Source: Haemaphysalis longicornis (Eukaryota; Arthropoda; Arachnida; Ixodida; Ixodidae). Taken from it: DNA of 64,000 bases. Below, in pieces: positions 11,281-22,124 of this stretch. Every line of letters begins with the position of its first letter. Position 1 is the first letter of the stretch. The notes beneath the pieces were generated by a model. It was not told the DNA's origin. It saw nothing but the letters and a program-made list of their open reading frames with translations, and did not search any database. The position numbers were made by a program, and so were the translations under genes. The stretch lies in assembly GCA_013339765.2 (NCBI GenBank), contig CM023449.1, positions 113,201,493 to 113,265,492 of the forward strand, in the 5' to 3' direction.

Positions 11281-11970
11281 AAATGGCCGGTGATTACCAT
11301 GCTCCCTAATGCAAAATTTGTGCGCAGCGCGAACTGCAGTCTTCTCGGTCACGGCGCGTAGCTGCTGCGTCTCAGGAAGTGATGATGACATGAGCGAACA
11401 CACAGTGGCGCACTCTACTCTGCCATTATCTTGCAGCGCATCGCCGCCACCGAGCATATTGCTGTAAATTGTGTTTGAACCTCCCGCGAAAATATCGCGT
11501 GGTTCGGATAAGCCACAGAACGAGGAGAATGCGAAGCACATCCACCGGTTGATTCAGTCGTTGTTCCGCACTCACTCCTGAGTGCTTCAGTGCTCTGAGG
11601 CTGCACTCACTCATGTCTTCTCTTGACAGGAGCGGCGATAAGCCTCTGCGTCGGCGGTGCGAACTCCGTTTCACAAAGTGAACACCCATCATTGTCAAAC
11701 GCTCGAAGGCACGCGCTGCTATGGCTTAATCTCTCACCACGTGGCAACCGCGCAGCATGTCTCACTGCCTCCCCTTCACACTTTCGCAATGCGTCACCGC
11801 GGAGGAGCGTCTCGTGCGAGCGCAGCATACTACCCTCCTCCTCCCACATTCAGCACACATTCATCGGTCATTGTCGTTCTGTTTTTGTTTGCTCGGTTAC
11901 GGCGCCGACGCCGATGTCAAACCACAGTTGCGACATCCAAAGTGCTGCGCACTGAAACATGGGGTGAGCC
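11281..11970 (+). repeat. Dispersed repeat G, copy 1
   Basis: This stretch matches the reverse complement of about 57930-58461 over most of its length. The best-conserved blocks are GCTGCTGCGTCTCAGGAAGTGAT near 11361-11383 (not quoted further), ATTATCTTGCAGCGC, CGCGTGGTTCG and the CTCACACTTT / CGGTTACGGCGCCGACG regions. This copy has roughly 130-170 bp extra between 11500 and 11660. Many frames cross it but none is conserved as protein between the two copies. It is probably a medium-copy non-autonomous element or LTR-like unit whose class I cannot determine. Confidence 0.65.
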
Positions 11971-12109
11971 AGACGCCGTTGCGAGAGTACTCGTAGACTG
12001 AGACTGCAACGCAAACCGGTGCACCCAGTGCTACAAACAACCATTCTACAGGAATAGTTCAGCGCTTGTAGCCGCCGCGCCTAGGACGAAACGAACGCTA
12101 CATAGACTG

Positions 12110-12265
12110 TGCCCACTCTCTTCCTTCCTTCCTCTTTCTCTCTTCCTATTCTTTGAAACCCCCTTCCCTTCCCTGGACAGGGTTGTATGAAGGTGAACTC
12201 CCCGGCTGAGTTCAACAATATCCCCAGCTCTTTTCTCTTCCCTTCTTTCTTAATAAATCACCACC
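12110..12265 (+). repeat. LINE 3' UTR-like, pyrimidine-rich segment
   Basis: CTTCCTTCCTCTTTCTCTCTTCC, split by a CCCTTCCCTGGACAGGG block and followed by CTTTCTTAATAAATCACC, resembles the pyrimidine-rich 3' UTR found at ends of tick I-like LINEs. A related block lies in reverse orientation at 21395-21480. No coding part is attached. The assignment rests on recognition of this 3' UTR style. Confidence 0.4.
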
Positions 12266-12269
12266 ACCC

Positions 12270-12530
12270 CACAACAAATGGCATTTACACGGCTGTGATT
12301 TCGGCTTTCCGGCTACGGGTTCGCACGGTTACCGTATGCCAGTTGCATGATGAAGATGACGATGATTGCTATTGGTTTCCCCTTTTTAGGGGGGCGATGA
12401 CGTGTCGTCTTACCAAAAAGGACTAATATACATAGGCTTTGTGCTTTTGGTTTAATACTAGCGCGGCTTAGGGCAAGCACAAAAATATTATTAGGCAGAA
12501 AATAATTTTTTTTTCTGTTACAGGTGGAAT
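12270..12530. other. No gene recognised
   Basis: Between the LINE 3' UTR-like block and the next LINE remnant there is only AT-rich sequence with poly(A)/poly(T) runs. A GGGGGGCGATGACG stretch at 12390-12403 has no recognisable role. Confidence 0.4.
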
Positions 12531-12534
12531 TGTG

Positions 12535-12880
12535 CTAGGCAATAGTCCCGTCTCTGCTTTTCGACCACCACCATTGTAATTTTCTCTCCGTCTCCTCGAC
12601 AGCCTTGAACTTAACTTCTACTGTGCTAACCTGAAATCCTAGTGCTTCTGGAAGCCGAATATTTCCCTCATATAGATTTGCAAGGATAGCCTCGAATTCT
12701 AATACCATGTGCCGCATAGTTTCTGTTTCTTTTCCGCAGACCACGCATACCCCATCATTTTGTGAATACTTCCCCACAAAGCTCTTAGTTCGCAAGCAAC
12801 CTGCTCTAGCCTCAAAAAGCAAAGCAGTGCGCTGGGAATTATCGTAGAAAGTTTCCTTTCTCAGTTCATTTCTGATGGCG
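12535..12880 (-). pseudogene. LINE ORF2 C-terminal zinc region
   Basis: The minus frame reads NELRKETFYDN..ALLFEARAGCLRTK, then GKYSQNDGVCVVCGKETETMRHMVLEF. This is the C-terminal region of an RNase H-type LINE, where the motif should be C-x2-C-x8-H-x4-C. The final Cys is Phe here. About 60 further residues precede the stop at 12535. RT and RNase H are absent, so only the 3' end of the element remains, and a different LINE lies on the opposite strand at its right edge. Confidence 0.75.
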
Positions 12881-13065
12881 CGAAAATGTACATTTTGGGG
12901 CCAGCTGGCGGTTGTGAGTAAAGTTCGTCAATCGGCGTTGAAACGTGTCATGCAACTGCGGCGATGCGCCGAGCAAGCTCGCAAAGGCAATCCCCCTTCA
13001 ATTCACTCCGCACAGAGAGTGATCGTGGACAGGGGTATGAGGCAGATATGGGGATAAACACATGT

Positions 13066-14566
13066 ATAAAGAAAATGATATAACCATCTGGACCAAAGAA
13101 GGCACCCTAACCGAAAGCTAAATACTGTACAAGAAGCCATAGACAGCATAAAGGGTATAATACAAGACAACGGCTTAAAGTGCGCTCCAGAAAAGTCAGA
13201 AATAATTAGAATCAGCCCATCAAAGGAACCCATTCCCACAAGAAGCATCCGAATAGACGGCAAGGATGTCCAATTCAAACCAACGGTCAGAATACTAGGC
13301 ATGTAAGTGCAAGAAGACAGGAAAGCAACCTCCACGCTGAGCAACCTAAGAAAAACAACGCAACAACTAGCGAGGGTCATCAGGCGCATCACACGGACCA
13401 GAAAAGGCATGAGAGAAGAGGAAACAATCAAACTCATTCAGTCACTCATAATCAGCAGGATCGGGTACAGTCTACCGTTTAACTACCTGGACCAAAGACA
13501 ACAAGAAGGAGTAAACGCTATCATAAGAACGGCTTACATGATCGCACTCGGCTTACCCATCTACACCTCCAACGAGAAGTTCTATAACCTGGGAATCTGC
13601 AATACCTTCCAAGAAGTCCAAGAAGCCAACCTCGAAGCACAAAAAGGGAGGCTATTGAAAACAAGACCCGGCAGGGAAATCTTAAAAAGAACGGGCCACA
13701 CCATTCACACCGAGTTCGTACGAAGAACAACAGAGCTGCAACCAGAACATCGCAAAGCTGTCAAAATTTCACCCATTCCAAAGAAAATGAGCCCCCTCTA
13801 CAACAAAGGTAGAAGACAAGCAAGAATTACCTATATAAGAAGCACATATGGGAAAAATCCATATGAAGTATGCACGGATGCCGCCACCAACCACCACGGA
13901 ATATCATCAGCCGTAGTTGTGGATGCACGGGGCAAACTCCTGGACTTTCTCATGAGCAGAAAACAAACATCTCAAGAAGCTGAAACCACAGCCATACTAT
14001 TTGCTGTAAGATGGGGAGAATACAACAAAAACCTCATCATCATCATGGACTCTACATTAGCCATTAGAAATCTAATATGCGGCCTTATTCCCATAGAAAC
14101 CAGGAATATTCTACCAGCCGAACCAAAAGGCCAACAGAGAATAATATGGAGCCCAGCACACGAAGGCCTTAAAGGAAATGGGAGAGCCGACTCCCTATCG
14201 AGGCAAATCAACAGCCGCAGGGAAACGGACCACTCTTACACCTTTCCTCCCTTCATGTCGCTTAATGAAAGGCTTTACACTCAAAGGCAAGCGAGAAATA
14301 CCATGCCCGCACCGCATCACATGTTAGATGCCGAAGACGCACGAAACATACGAAAACTTCAAACTAACGTTTTCCCACACAAATCCAGACTGTCTCTCAT
14401 GTTTCCAGAGAGATGTAACGAAGAATGCCACACATGCAAATTACGAGCATACTTATTCCACACAGTCTGGAACTGCCCTATAATTATGGCAACAGAACAC
14501 CTACCAAACCTCCAGAGAGTCCTGGGATTTAGCACTGTCCAGCTCGGACCTTTCGACACAGCGTGA
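13066..14566 (+). pseudogene. RNase H-bearing LINE ORF2 fragment
   Basis: Residues after the stop at 13304 form a 419-codon open frame. The thumb (about the first 150 residues) is followed by a linker with MSPLYNKGRRQAR. The RNase H domain keeps all four acidic positions: VCTDAA, EAETTAIL, IIMDSTLAI and NGRADSLS. The C-terminus has C-x2-C-x7-H-x4-C (CHTC..FHTVWNC). Unlike the remnants at 4.8-7.3 kb the RNase H active site looks complete, although the RT is truncated, so the locus cannot retrotranspose by itself. It belongs to an I/R1-superfamily LINE and would have acted on its own RNA-DNA hybrids. Confidence 0.85.
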
Positions 14567-14673
14567 GCTGCTAGAGAGAGCCAAGCTGGGAGCCTTTGCT
14601 ACTGGAGTCCTGGACATGGGTCTTCACCCATAACTCTTTCCACATTCCCGTCTTCCTATTTTCAAATAAAGTT

Positions 14674-14675
14674 TA

Positions 14676-14720
<45 letters not shown>
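14674..14720. repeat. (CT)n microsatellite, LINE tail
   Basis: An almost perfect CT run starts 4 bp after the AATAAA-containing segment of the LINE 3' UTR. Its position makes it the element's 3' tail, perhaps expanded after insertion. Confidence 0.85.
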
Positions 14721-14723
<3 letters not shown>

Positions 14724-16030
14724 TGACACTATCAATCAACAGGTTATTGGAACTGCTCTTAACCATAATCCTGTGTACTCCTTTCTGCGTCCTGTTACGT
14801 TTGCGCCTGGTTTCATTCAAGAATATTATTAAACCGCATCGAAGAAATGCAATATAAAGCAGCTCACAAACATAGCATAAAGGAAAAGAGTAAGGCTCAC
14901 GCCACCACGAACGCCACGAAACGCTAAGAAAGAAACAGGAAGATACTGTACTATACATCTGGACATAGCTACGTTCGGTTGGCTTAAGGGTTACCCCCTG
15001 GTATCATTCCTACGTGACTGATCACGTCATGATCGGGGTGCTTAAGAACCAGCAGGCCCCAATAGGAAAGTTTTACAAAGATATAGAAATGTTCATATAG
15101 AAGTACGTCCCGTCTGTGCTGAAACAAAGAAATAAAACAATCGCTTGAGAGACAGCTAGCGCCATCTAGTGAAGTCTAGATATACAAAAATGTACTCCTT
15201 GTTTTTTTTTATTGTATTAAAGAAGTGATAATATTTAAAAGGAGCTTACAAGGTCATTAGGAATATTTCTATCGGTTTGTAAAACCTTTCGTATTGGTAC
15301 ACGACGTTTTTGGAGCATGTGAGTGATGCATAGGTAAGTACCACAGGTCAGGTGATCAGGTGATCACCTGACTTTTAAAACCGTTAAACCTCATACATGC
15401 AGTCAACTACGGCCGCTTGGCCGAAAAGAAAAGACGCGGGAGGTTAAACGATGATCGCTACTCACTATACGGCATTTGACCAATAGAGAGGTTCGAACGG
15501 GGTTTTCCTCTGTTTACGATATTGCAGAAACTACAGGGCTTTTATTGGTTTTATAGAGTCTTTGTTATTCGTATCCCTCTACGCCGACTGTTATGACGGC
15601 GATGGGTGCTGTCTGGTTTCTGTTGCTCTGAAAAACATTCGGAAACAAAAACCTTGGTATGGGCGAGTATGATGAGGATATATACAACCATGCGAGATCC
15701 ACCCTCTTACCAGAAGACGCGCTTTACAGTAAATTTTCCTAAAGCTTCCACGAGTTGCACAATACTTTTAGCGATTTGTACAAGTAAGAATACAGCTGTT
15801 CCTATGAAGGAAATCTTGTAAGGTTAACGTTACGCTCAATTGCTGTTTGTTACAAAATCAAAAGCCTGTAATCTTTCGCCTTTAACCCTACCTGGGAGTG
15901 AACCGGTCATCAACACCTCGCAAGAACGGTCGTCTTTTCGCACAACCAAAAATCGGAGGCAGTGAAATTCGTATCGGAGCAAACCCACGATCTTCATTGT
16001 AGAAGCCGGGCGTGTTACCACAGAGATGCA
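14721..16030. other. No gene recognised
   Basis: Unique-looking sequence with short frames. The 12-bp palindrome AGGTGATCACCT occurs at 15357-15368, overlapping a small GGTGATCA duplication. No RNA gene or coding motif is visible. Confidence 0.45.
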
Positions 16031-16033
16031 TCA

Positions 16034-16076
16034 CCAGCTAGCATGTGGCCAAGTACGTTGGCCACATGCTAGCTGG
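16034..16076. repeat. Perfect 19-bp inverted repeat, 5-nt spacer
   Basis: Arms 16034-16052 and 16058-16076 (CCAGCTAGCATGTGGCCAA and its complement) are perfectly complementary around GTACG. As RNA this would be a very stable hairpin. There is no T-run after it and no adjacent gene, so a bacterial-type terminator makes no sense here. A fold-back repeat is the simplest reading. Confidence 0.9.
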
Positions 16077-16739
16077 CTATGGCTATGCCGCCGACATCGT
16101 ACAACATGACTGAGTGGATGGCTACTGAATTAGCGTCAATCAGCGAGGGTCAAGGTTAATCCAAATGTTTCAGGATGAATAAAGTGGACCACTTAAGCGA
16201 AAGCGATTTCATATCGATTATTTGCGATGGGTAAATGACGGAGCGAATGAGATGGATGAATCACCAAATAAAGATGCTCAGTTCGTTGGGGGAGGGCTAA
16301 ACGAATTAAAGTAGAAGCTCGCTGTTACGTTCCTCACTGTGGCGTTTTCCTGGCTGTTACGTTGTTTGTCATCGGTCCCGTTATGGCTCCTATAGGATAT
16401 AATGTATTGCGATCCCCGCTGCAACGTCGCAACTATGGACCCGTTCCCGTATGATGCGTCGCAACCTGACACGCCGAAGCCCCTTGGGCACTGCCATTTT
16501 GACTTTTCGTTACTGCACTGGCTACATGAAGACGCAGGCGATTTGTAGAGGCCGTCACTAGGTGGCCATCCGTCGAAACTGCTATCACCATCATTACTGT
16601 GCTTACAACAGAAGTTTCAATTTGGAACGCCGGAAGCGCGTGATATTAGCGCCGCCGAATTCTTTTAATGGCACCGTGCAGCGTTTTTAGATTAGGTCAG
16701 TAGGCAAAGAGCGCGGCCTTCCAGTACCGCGGCGCGGGC

Positions 16740-17083
16740 CGGTGCTGCCACCGACCAGGCGGTGGCGCTGCGGTGGCGTTTAGATGGTTTTGGGTGCGTC
16801 GTCTGGTGCTCCTTCCTTGCTGCTCTCGTCGCTTTCTACAACACCCATACCATCACTTGCGTCAGTTTCTCTAAAACTTGTAGTGTCTAGGGACTTGCCA
16901 GACACTACAAGTTTTGGAGAAGCCGTCGTGACGATTTGTACAAGTAAGATACGCAGATACGTCGCACCTCAATGTGACGCTGAAAGCAATGCAGCCTTTC
17001 AGGTCATTGAGAAGCGAGTGGTGCTTACGAGCGGGCGACAGAAACGGCAAGCTTCTATTCTCGATGTTGTTAAGCGTTAGTCT
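16740..17083 (+). pseudogene. Probable Tigger/pogo-like transposase C-terminus
   Basis: The frame 16784-17080 begins with Ser/Thr/Pro-rich sequence and ends in IRRYVAPQ..AAFQVIEKRVVL..RQKRQASILDVVKR. A tail of this kind, with a basic segment followed by a short hydrophobic motif like ITDFF or ILDFV, is typical of CENP-B-like Tigger/pogo DNA transposases. It would follow the DDE catalytic domain, which is not present upstream. About 100 residues remain. The identification rests on the C-terminal pattern only. An inverted repeat (16866-16921) lies inside this frame. Confidence 0.4.
16866..16921. repeat. Pre-miRNA-sized hairpin
   Basis: AAAACTTGTAGTGTCT at 16873-16888 pairs perfectly with 16900-16915 across an 11-nt loop. 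Pairing continues outward through TTTCTCT / GGAGAAG with one G-T, giving about 22 bp of stem. Size and loop fit a microRNA precursor or siRNA-generating fold-back, but the near-perfect pairing inside a transposon frame fits a local inverted duplication equally well. Confidence 0.7.
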
Positions 17084-17099
17084 CACATTGCAGAAATAA

Positions 17100-20000
17100 A
17101 TAGTTTCTGTCAAAGGGCACTGCTTTCTTCATTTTGCGTATCACGACGCTCGTGTTCGCGCCGCGAGATGGTCCGAACGGCGAGCGAGTGGTACGGTGAT
17201 TTCACGACGACGAACATGACTTGACGCTTGTGTTAATTGCTCTTGGCAACACTAAATGTTCACATAAAAATGAAAAAAAAATACCGCTACGTTTGGTGAA
17301 ACGGGGCAGAAACCAAGTTTGCAACAATGAAGCTCTAGATAGGTGGTTATCTAACGACGCCAGTTAGACGCCGGCCCATTTTCGTGGCTTTCCTTACTCT
17401 TATGTTTTCCCGGCTCCTACGTTTTTTTTCGCGGTTCGGTGAAAAACGTAATACCGGGTTTTCACTGTATACGGTCACAGCTAACGAAGCCAGCACATTA
17501 AGACAAATAAATAAAATACCAGTTAACCTGGGTAATTGGAGAAGATAAGAAAGCAAGTTTCTTAACCTCAGCTTAGTGGTTGTCGGTAAAACAGCCACGC
17601 CGAAATAGGAACAAAGGTATGTTCACCGTGGGTTTGAAAACAGCCGCTCTGCAAGAAGCGTGACTGCGCAAATGGACAACGTCTTTCGCCAAGGTGTCCA
17701 CAACGGCGCGAGCCTCCTGGGTATAGTCATCGCATGCGTTCTGTCTTAAATCTATCGCTGCTCAAGTCATACTAGGGATAACGCGAGATACCGCAAGAAT
17801 TTTTATGGCTGCTGCTTTCTTTTTGATATATCAAAGAAAGCTTTTTAATCCCGGAGCAATTTCCCAGCTCCAGTTTCGCAGTTTACACACCTTACAATTG
17901 CAATCTTTCTATATATTGCATACAAAGCACAATCAAAGCAAAAAAATATTCACCTTCACAGTTGTTTATTCTCCCAGTTGAGAGAATCTGAAAGCTTTGA
18001 TCCAGAACATTTTTTTTTATATTCGTACGGCCTAAGTCAGTGGTACGAAATGGGTAAATTAGTTATGGTTTGGTGGTTCAGAAACAACGCAAGCACTGGA
18101 CAGGAGGATAGGGAACAAATAAAAACAATACTCCGTGCTCGTCTGTTCATTATCTTTTTGTTCCGGGATAGCACTGTTCAAAAATCTGAAATAGCAATTT
18201 CGCAATCTCCGCTTACAGTATCAAGGATGCCTCGGTCCTGTTCTTTCTCATGTTTTGTTCAGTGCTTTCAACTACCATGTGTACTGCGGATCGCCTCTGG
18301 CAAGAAAGGTCCCAACACCATTCCTTTTATGAATGGCTGCCTTGTTGTTACAGGTTCTTTGTTACAGGCTCTCCCGCTCGCCATATCGATGGCAGCTTAA
18401 ATATTCCCTTGGCACTACTTGCATTTGCGTTGGGTTCGGGTCCCTCCCTTAATGTTTATTCTATTTTCTTTCTGCGACATGACCGTCAAATAGCCAGCGA
18501 GCCCGGGGGCTACTTCGGCCTTTCGTTTCATCATCGCCGACGTCCGCATCCCTTTCATGCTACTTTAGTGTTGCCTGTAGCGCGTAGGTGTGTTCGCGCT
18601 CCCAGCTTTACCGTCACCTGCATTGCGCTTCATGAGTGCGCCGGTCGGGCGTACGGTAACACAAAGAACTGACAGCAGCGCCTCAGGATGACGGGTGCAA
18701 GAGAAACTATCCGTGTATCCGCCATAAATGTGCGCTTTAGCGCTAGGGTAACAGCTGTGATGATGCCTTTGGCCTGTAAGGAACGCCGCATAGAAATTCA
18801 GATGCTTTACCCTATGCTTCTAGGCGGAAAACTCAGCGTGCATCCGCAGGTAGTAGAAAAAAGCATACAAGCAAAAGAAGAAGTGGGGGATTAAAATGCC
18901 TTTGCTCTGAATGAATCCCCCCGCTAGCGAGTTCACGCTTTCTTTTCAATAAAGATCGTTTCTTGTCTTTTCTAGAATCATGTTCGTGTTCATTTTGTTT
19001 TCTATTGTAGTACGACTAGAGGAAACACGGTGTCATCCTGTTGTTCAGAAGAAAAGGATTAGAAAGCTGCTTACTCAGAACGGCGAAGTCCAGGGCTGGG
19101 GAGACAAAGCTGAAAATGTTGCGGATAGTGACCCCCAACCAAACAGCACTTTGCAGTTGTAATTGGTAGCACAAATATCAACACTGCAAAAAATGGTTGA
19201 CGAAATATTAATACCTCCGCCCACGTTGTGGCGCAACTGTAACATAGCAATGGAACTCATTAAGCTGAGTTGTGGTTTACCAAAAAAAAAAGTGTTGAGA
19301 GTCAGAATGTCGGTACTAATGCAATAATTTCGCTCAACGAAACTGATAGTTCTTCTCTTTATGAATTTGAACAAAATTATGCGACGCTGGGAGGTTCCAC
19401 TCCAACGGATAATTTAGTTAGATCTGGCAGCGGATTATTACTGTTTTCATCTCCTAATAGTGGTTATTAAGATGGTGGTAAGGTAGATTTCTATGTTCAT
19501 TCCCACGTATATGTATGCACTCCGTGACGTTGCAAGAAACGTTGTTATTCCTCTTTATACACTGCCACTTTTAAGCTTCGTGTATATGTACTTTTTTTCG
19601 AAAAGTCGAAGAGAAAGCGAACACTCTCTCTTTCTCTTCTGGTGTCATTCCCGTGTGTGCTGATTGACGGTAACATCTAACCCGCAGAAAACACGACCAT
19701 ACGGTGTTTGCGCATTTGTGAAGAGCAGTGTATGTGTTCCCAATGTCGTTTCGGACATGCACTCAGCCCTGCGGAGTAATTTGATACTGCTAATGACAGG
19801 AGTAAACATGACGTGAGTAAGAGAGTGCGTTACGCTAAATATCCTTTTCGGCTATCCCAACACAGGTATAGCCCAGTTGGTAGAGTAAAGAAAAACACGC
19901 AAAAAAACAATAACGGTAATAATGACAGCACGCGTGTGGCTAGTACACTGTGACGCTTTCGCTATCGCTACATCATAAGGGGTGATTATGCGCCCTAATA

Positions 20001-21125
20001 ATTTCTTCCTACCATGTTGATGGATGAGAGAATCATCATATCTGAAGCAGGTCATCTCCGCAGGTGGGCCTATTTGAAAAAACATTACTATAACGAACTT
20101 TTTTCTATTTGCTGATCCTAAGTGCACACCACTCTGTTTTCGGTGAAATAATACTTCAAGCATGCCAATGGATCGAACTTGGTTACGTAAGAGAAACATA
20201 TTCAGACACATTCACTTATTTATGCGTGGGTACGAACGAAATCAACATATTGTTTTCAAGTGCAGCTGAGGCAGCGTTTTCCTTTCCAACAAAAAATCTG
20301 TATTTGCTTGAGTCCCACGAGAAAAAAAATTCTTCTTTTCATTTAAACTGGTTCAGTTGACTACGAGAACAAGTTATTTCTACACATCACTTCACGCTCC
20401 CAGGTAAAAACAAACAACACAAAGAAGACCGCACGATTACTGTACATTTAGCACAACTTTTCAGTATGCGTAAGACAAAAAGGCCTGTTCAGAATTACAA
20501 CTACCGGTTACTGCAATTTAAAAATGATAATAGTTAGTGCGCTACCCGTGGCAGACTATAAACAATTGTACGGTGCTTCGCTGAGATTTGCATTAAGTGT
20601 TGTGCTATCGTTGCGTTGACAGAAAGTAACGTTAACCCTTTCACTGACCATCGGATACCGTTAGCAGCTCGAGAGGGCTTTGTCTCTCTACCCAAATTTA
20701 TTTATAAACGTTTGCGTAGGCCCACATTGTTTTGTAACGGTGTTTTTTGAGCCCAGCATAACCAAATTTTAGAGAAGACTCAAAAGCATTTCCCACCCCG
20801 GCACGCTGAGAAGGTGGTACACGTTCCTCTGGATGTTTAAGCTCGGTTATCCTAAACAGTTATCAATCCTATTTCCCTGCGTGCAACACAATGGGACTAA
20901 GTCACGTTTCAATGGCTTAAAAAGTCACGTCGGCATCGGTATACTGTAAACACCCTGAATAGTGCAACAGCATTGGCATGAATATAATCACGCCTTTTAG
21001 GCACATTTACGTACAGGGAATAGCACGCCGCCCAGTACGGACGCAGAAATTCTGAGCACCTTCTGCTGTATCACTGGCCTGCCGTCAAACCGTGGAAAGG
21101 TGGTCTACAACTGCTGGGGACTGAG
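17100..21125. other. About 4 kb with no gene recognised
   Basis: Open frames up to about 140 codons occur (for example 17978-18400 and 18250-18672 on +), but they overlap one another, lack motifs and have no conserved start context. AATAAA lies at 18948-18953 after a GGGGGATT...AATCCCCC stem, so a transcript or LTR end is possible but unsupported. No tRNA, rRNA or transposon motif is visible. Confidence 0.4.
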
Positions 21126-21389
21126 GGCAGAGAGTTGAGGTCGTCAACCATGAGAGGTGGCGGCTGACTGCTACACCAGGGTGGCCAGACCTTTCTCTGG
21201 TGAGCGAGCGCTGTTTGTGTCCCTAAAAACCTTCCTAGCATGCTTGAGCCTTTCTAATTCAGCCGCTTATATGTCCGGGATGATGGTTACTTCTGGAGCA
21301 GGCAGCCCTGCCTACCTGCATGGGTTGGGACCGACCAGGGAGCCAGACGAAAAATAGCGGGCCAAAAAACCGCCACCTGCTGTTAGGAA

Positions 21390-21480
21390 GGAATAAAGGT
21401 AAAGCAAAGGCAGGAATGTCAAACAGGCTGTGGCCTAGTTTGCTATCCTACACGTGGGGAAGAGGAGCGATGAGAAAAAT
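21390..21480 (-). repeat. LINE 3' UTR-like segment (reverse)
   Basis: On the minus strand the sequence CTTCCCCACGTGTAGGATAG, then CAAACTAGGCCACAGCCTG, then TTTGACATTCCTGCCTTTGC resembles the 3' UTR of tick I-like LINEs, which have a TAGGGTAGCAAACC..GGTTNACCTCCCTGCCTTTCC pattern. The + strand segment at 12110-12265 is related. No coding sequence is attached that I can recognise. Confidence 0.45.
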
Positions 21481-21572
21481 ACGAAAAGCAGTAAAAGAAG
21501 GGGAAATAAGGAGAGTGCGTATAGAGGTGTGGCCAGCGCCACGACGCTATATACGATGCCCGCGCCACGTGT

Positions 21573-22060
21573 AGGCGGCGAATGAAAAATCACGTGACAA
21601 CAGCAACAAAAGGTAATGATGATGATGTCCTCAAAAATGTTGGGACGCACCCACAAGGGGTATTGGCCAGGGCTAAATCGGTTGTTGCAATAGCTAGGTT
21701 CCACGTTCTGCTTGGAACGCACGTGGACCACGGCCACGCGGTTCTATAAACCTTGAAGTCGGCCGCCTCGACTCACTCGCGTCACCTCCGTACTGCAGCG
21801 CTGGCATTGATGAACCCGGCGTGTCAGCAGTGGAACGCGGTAAATTCAAATCGCCTTGAGCAAACCCTTGGTGTGTTTACCTTATGATGAGCGCGACGGT
21901 AGAGGAACAGCATGAGAGTTGGGCTGGAAAGTAAAAGGGGGCACTTCTTTGGCAAACGTCATCAAAGACTATCGTCTTTCGCACGACATCTGCAACGAAA
22001 AGAGCAGATACGCAGGCCAATGTTTAAGAGGTTAATACCAGCATGCTTTCTATATGTCTC
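21573..22060 (+). repeat. Dispersed repeat H, copy 1
   Basis: This is clearly homologous to the reverse complement of 51425-51912 across nearly 490 bp. Shared blocks include GGGCTAAATCGGTTGTT, CACGTTCTGCTTGGAACG, CACGGCCACGCGGTT, TACTGCAGCGCTGGCAT, GTGGAACGCGGTAAATT and GATGAGCGCGACGGTA. A run of GAT trinucleotides sits near the left end in both copies. The copies are in opposite orientation about 29 kb apart. No conserved reading frame links them, so a non-autonomous element is likely. Immediately to the right begins a 5'-truncated LINE. Confidence 0.8.
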
Positions 22061-22124
22061 TCCGGACTTCCGGCTCGTGAGGTGTGATTTCCAGGGAATC
22101 GAAGATCACCTGGCCTAACCCTTT

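Larger units (their letters stand above)
13060..14720 (+). mobile_element. LINE 3' portion: RT thumb, RNase H, CCHC, (CT)n tail
   Basis: The copy is 5'-truncated at the RT active site. Its first readable residues, NDITIWTKEG, correspond to the sequence following YADD. One frameshift near 13110 and one stop (TAA at 13304) interrupt the thumb. The rest is open to the TGA at 14564-14566. A 3' UTR with AATAAA (14665-14670) ends in a 40-odd base (CT)n tract. Five-prime truncation is the usual outcome of LINE insertion by target-primed reverse transcription. Confidence 0.85.

Noticed and set aside
13307..14566. Host RNase HI gene
   Set aside because: RNase H is preceded by LINE RT thumb sequence, followed by the LINE C-terminal CCHC motif, and the 3' end is a LINE tail.
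16034..16076. Rho-independent terminator
   Set aside because: Eukaryotic context, no following T-run and no gene upstream.
17978..18672. Two overlapping 140-codon frames as a gene
   Set aside because: They overlap in different frames with no motif, and neither has a repeat partner or recognisable family.
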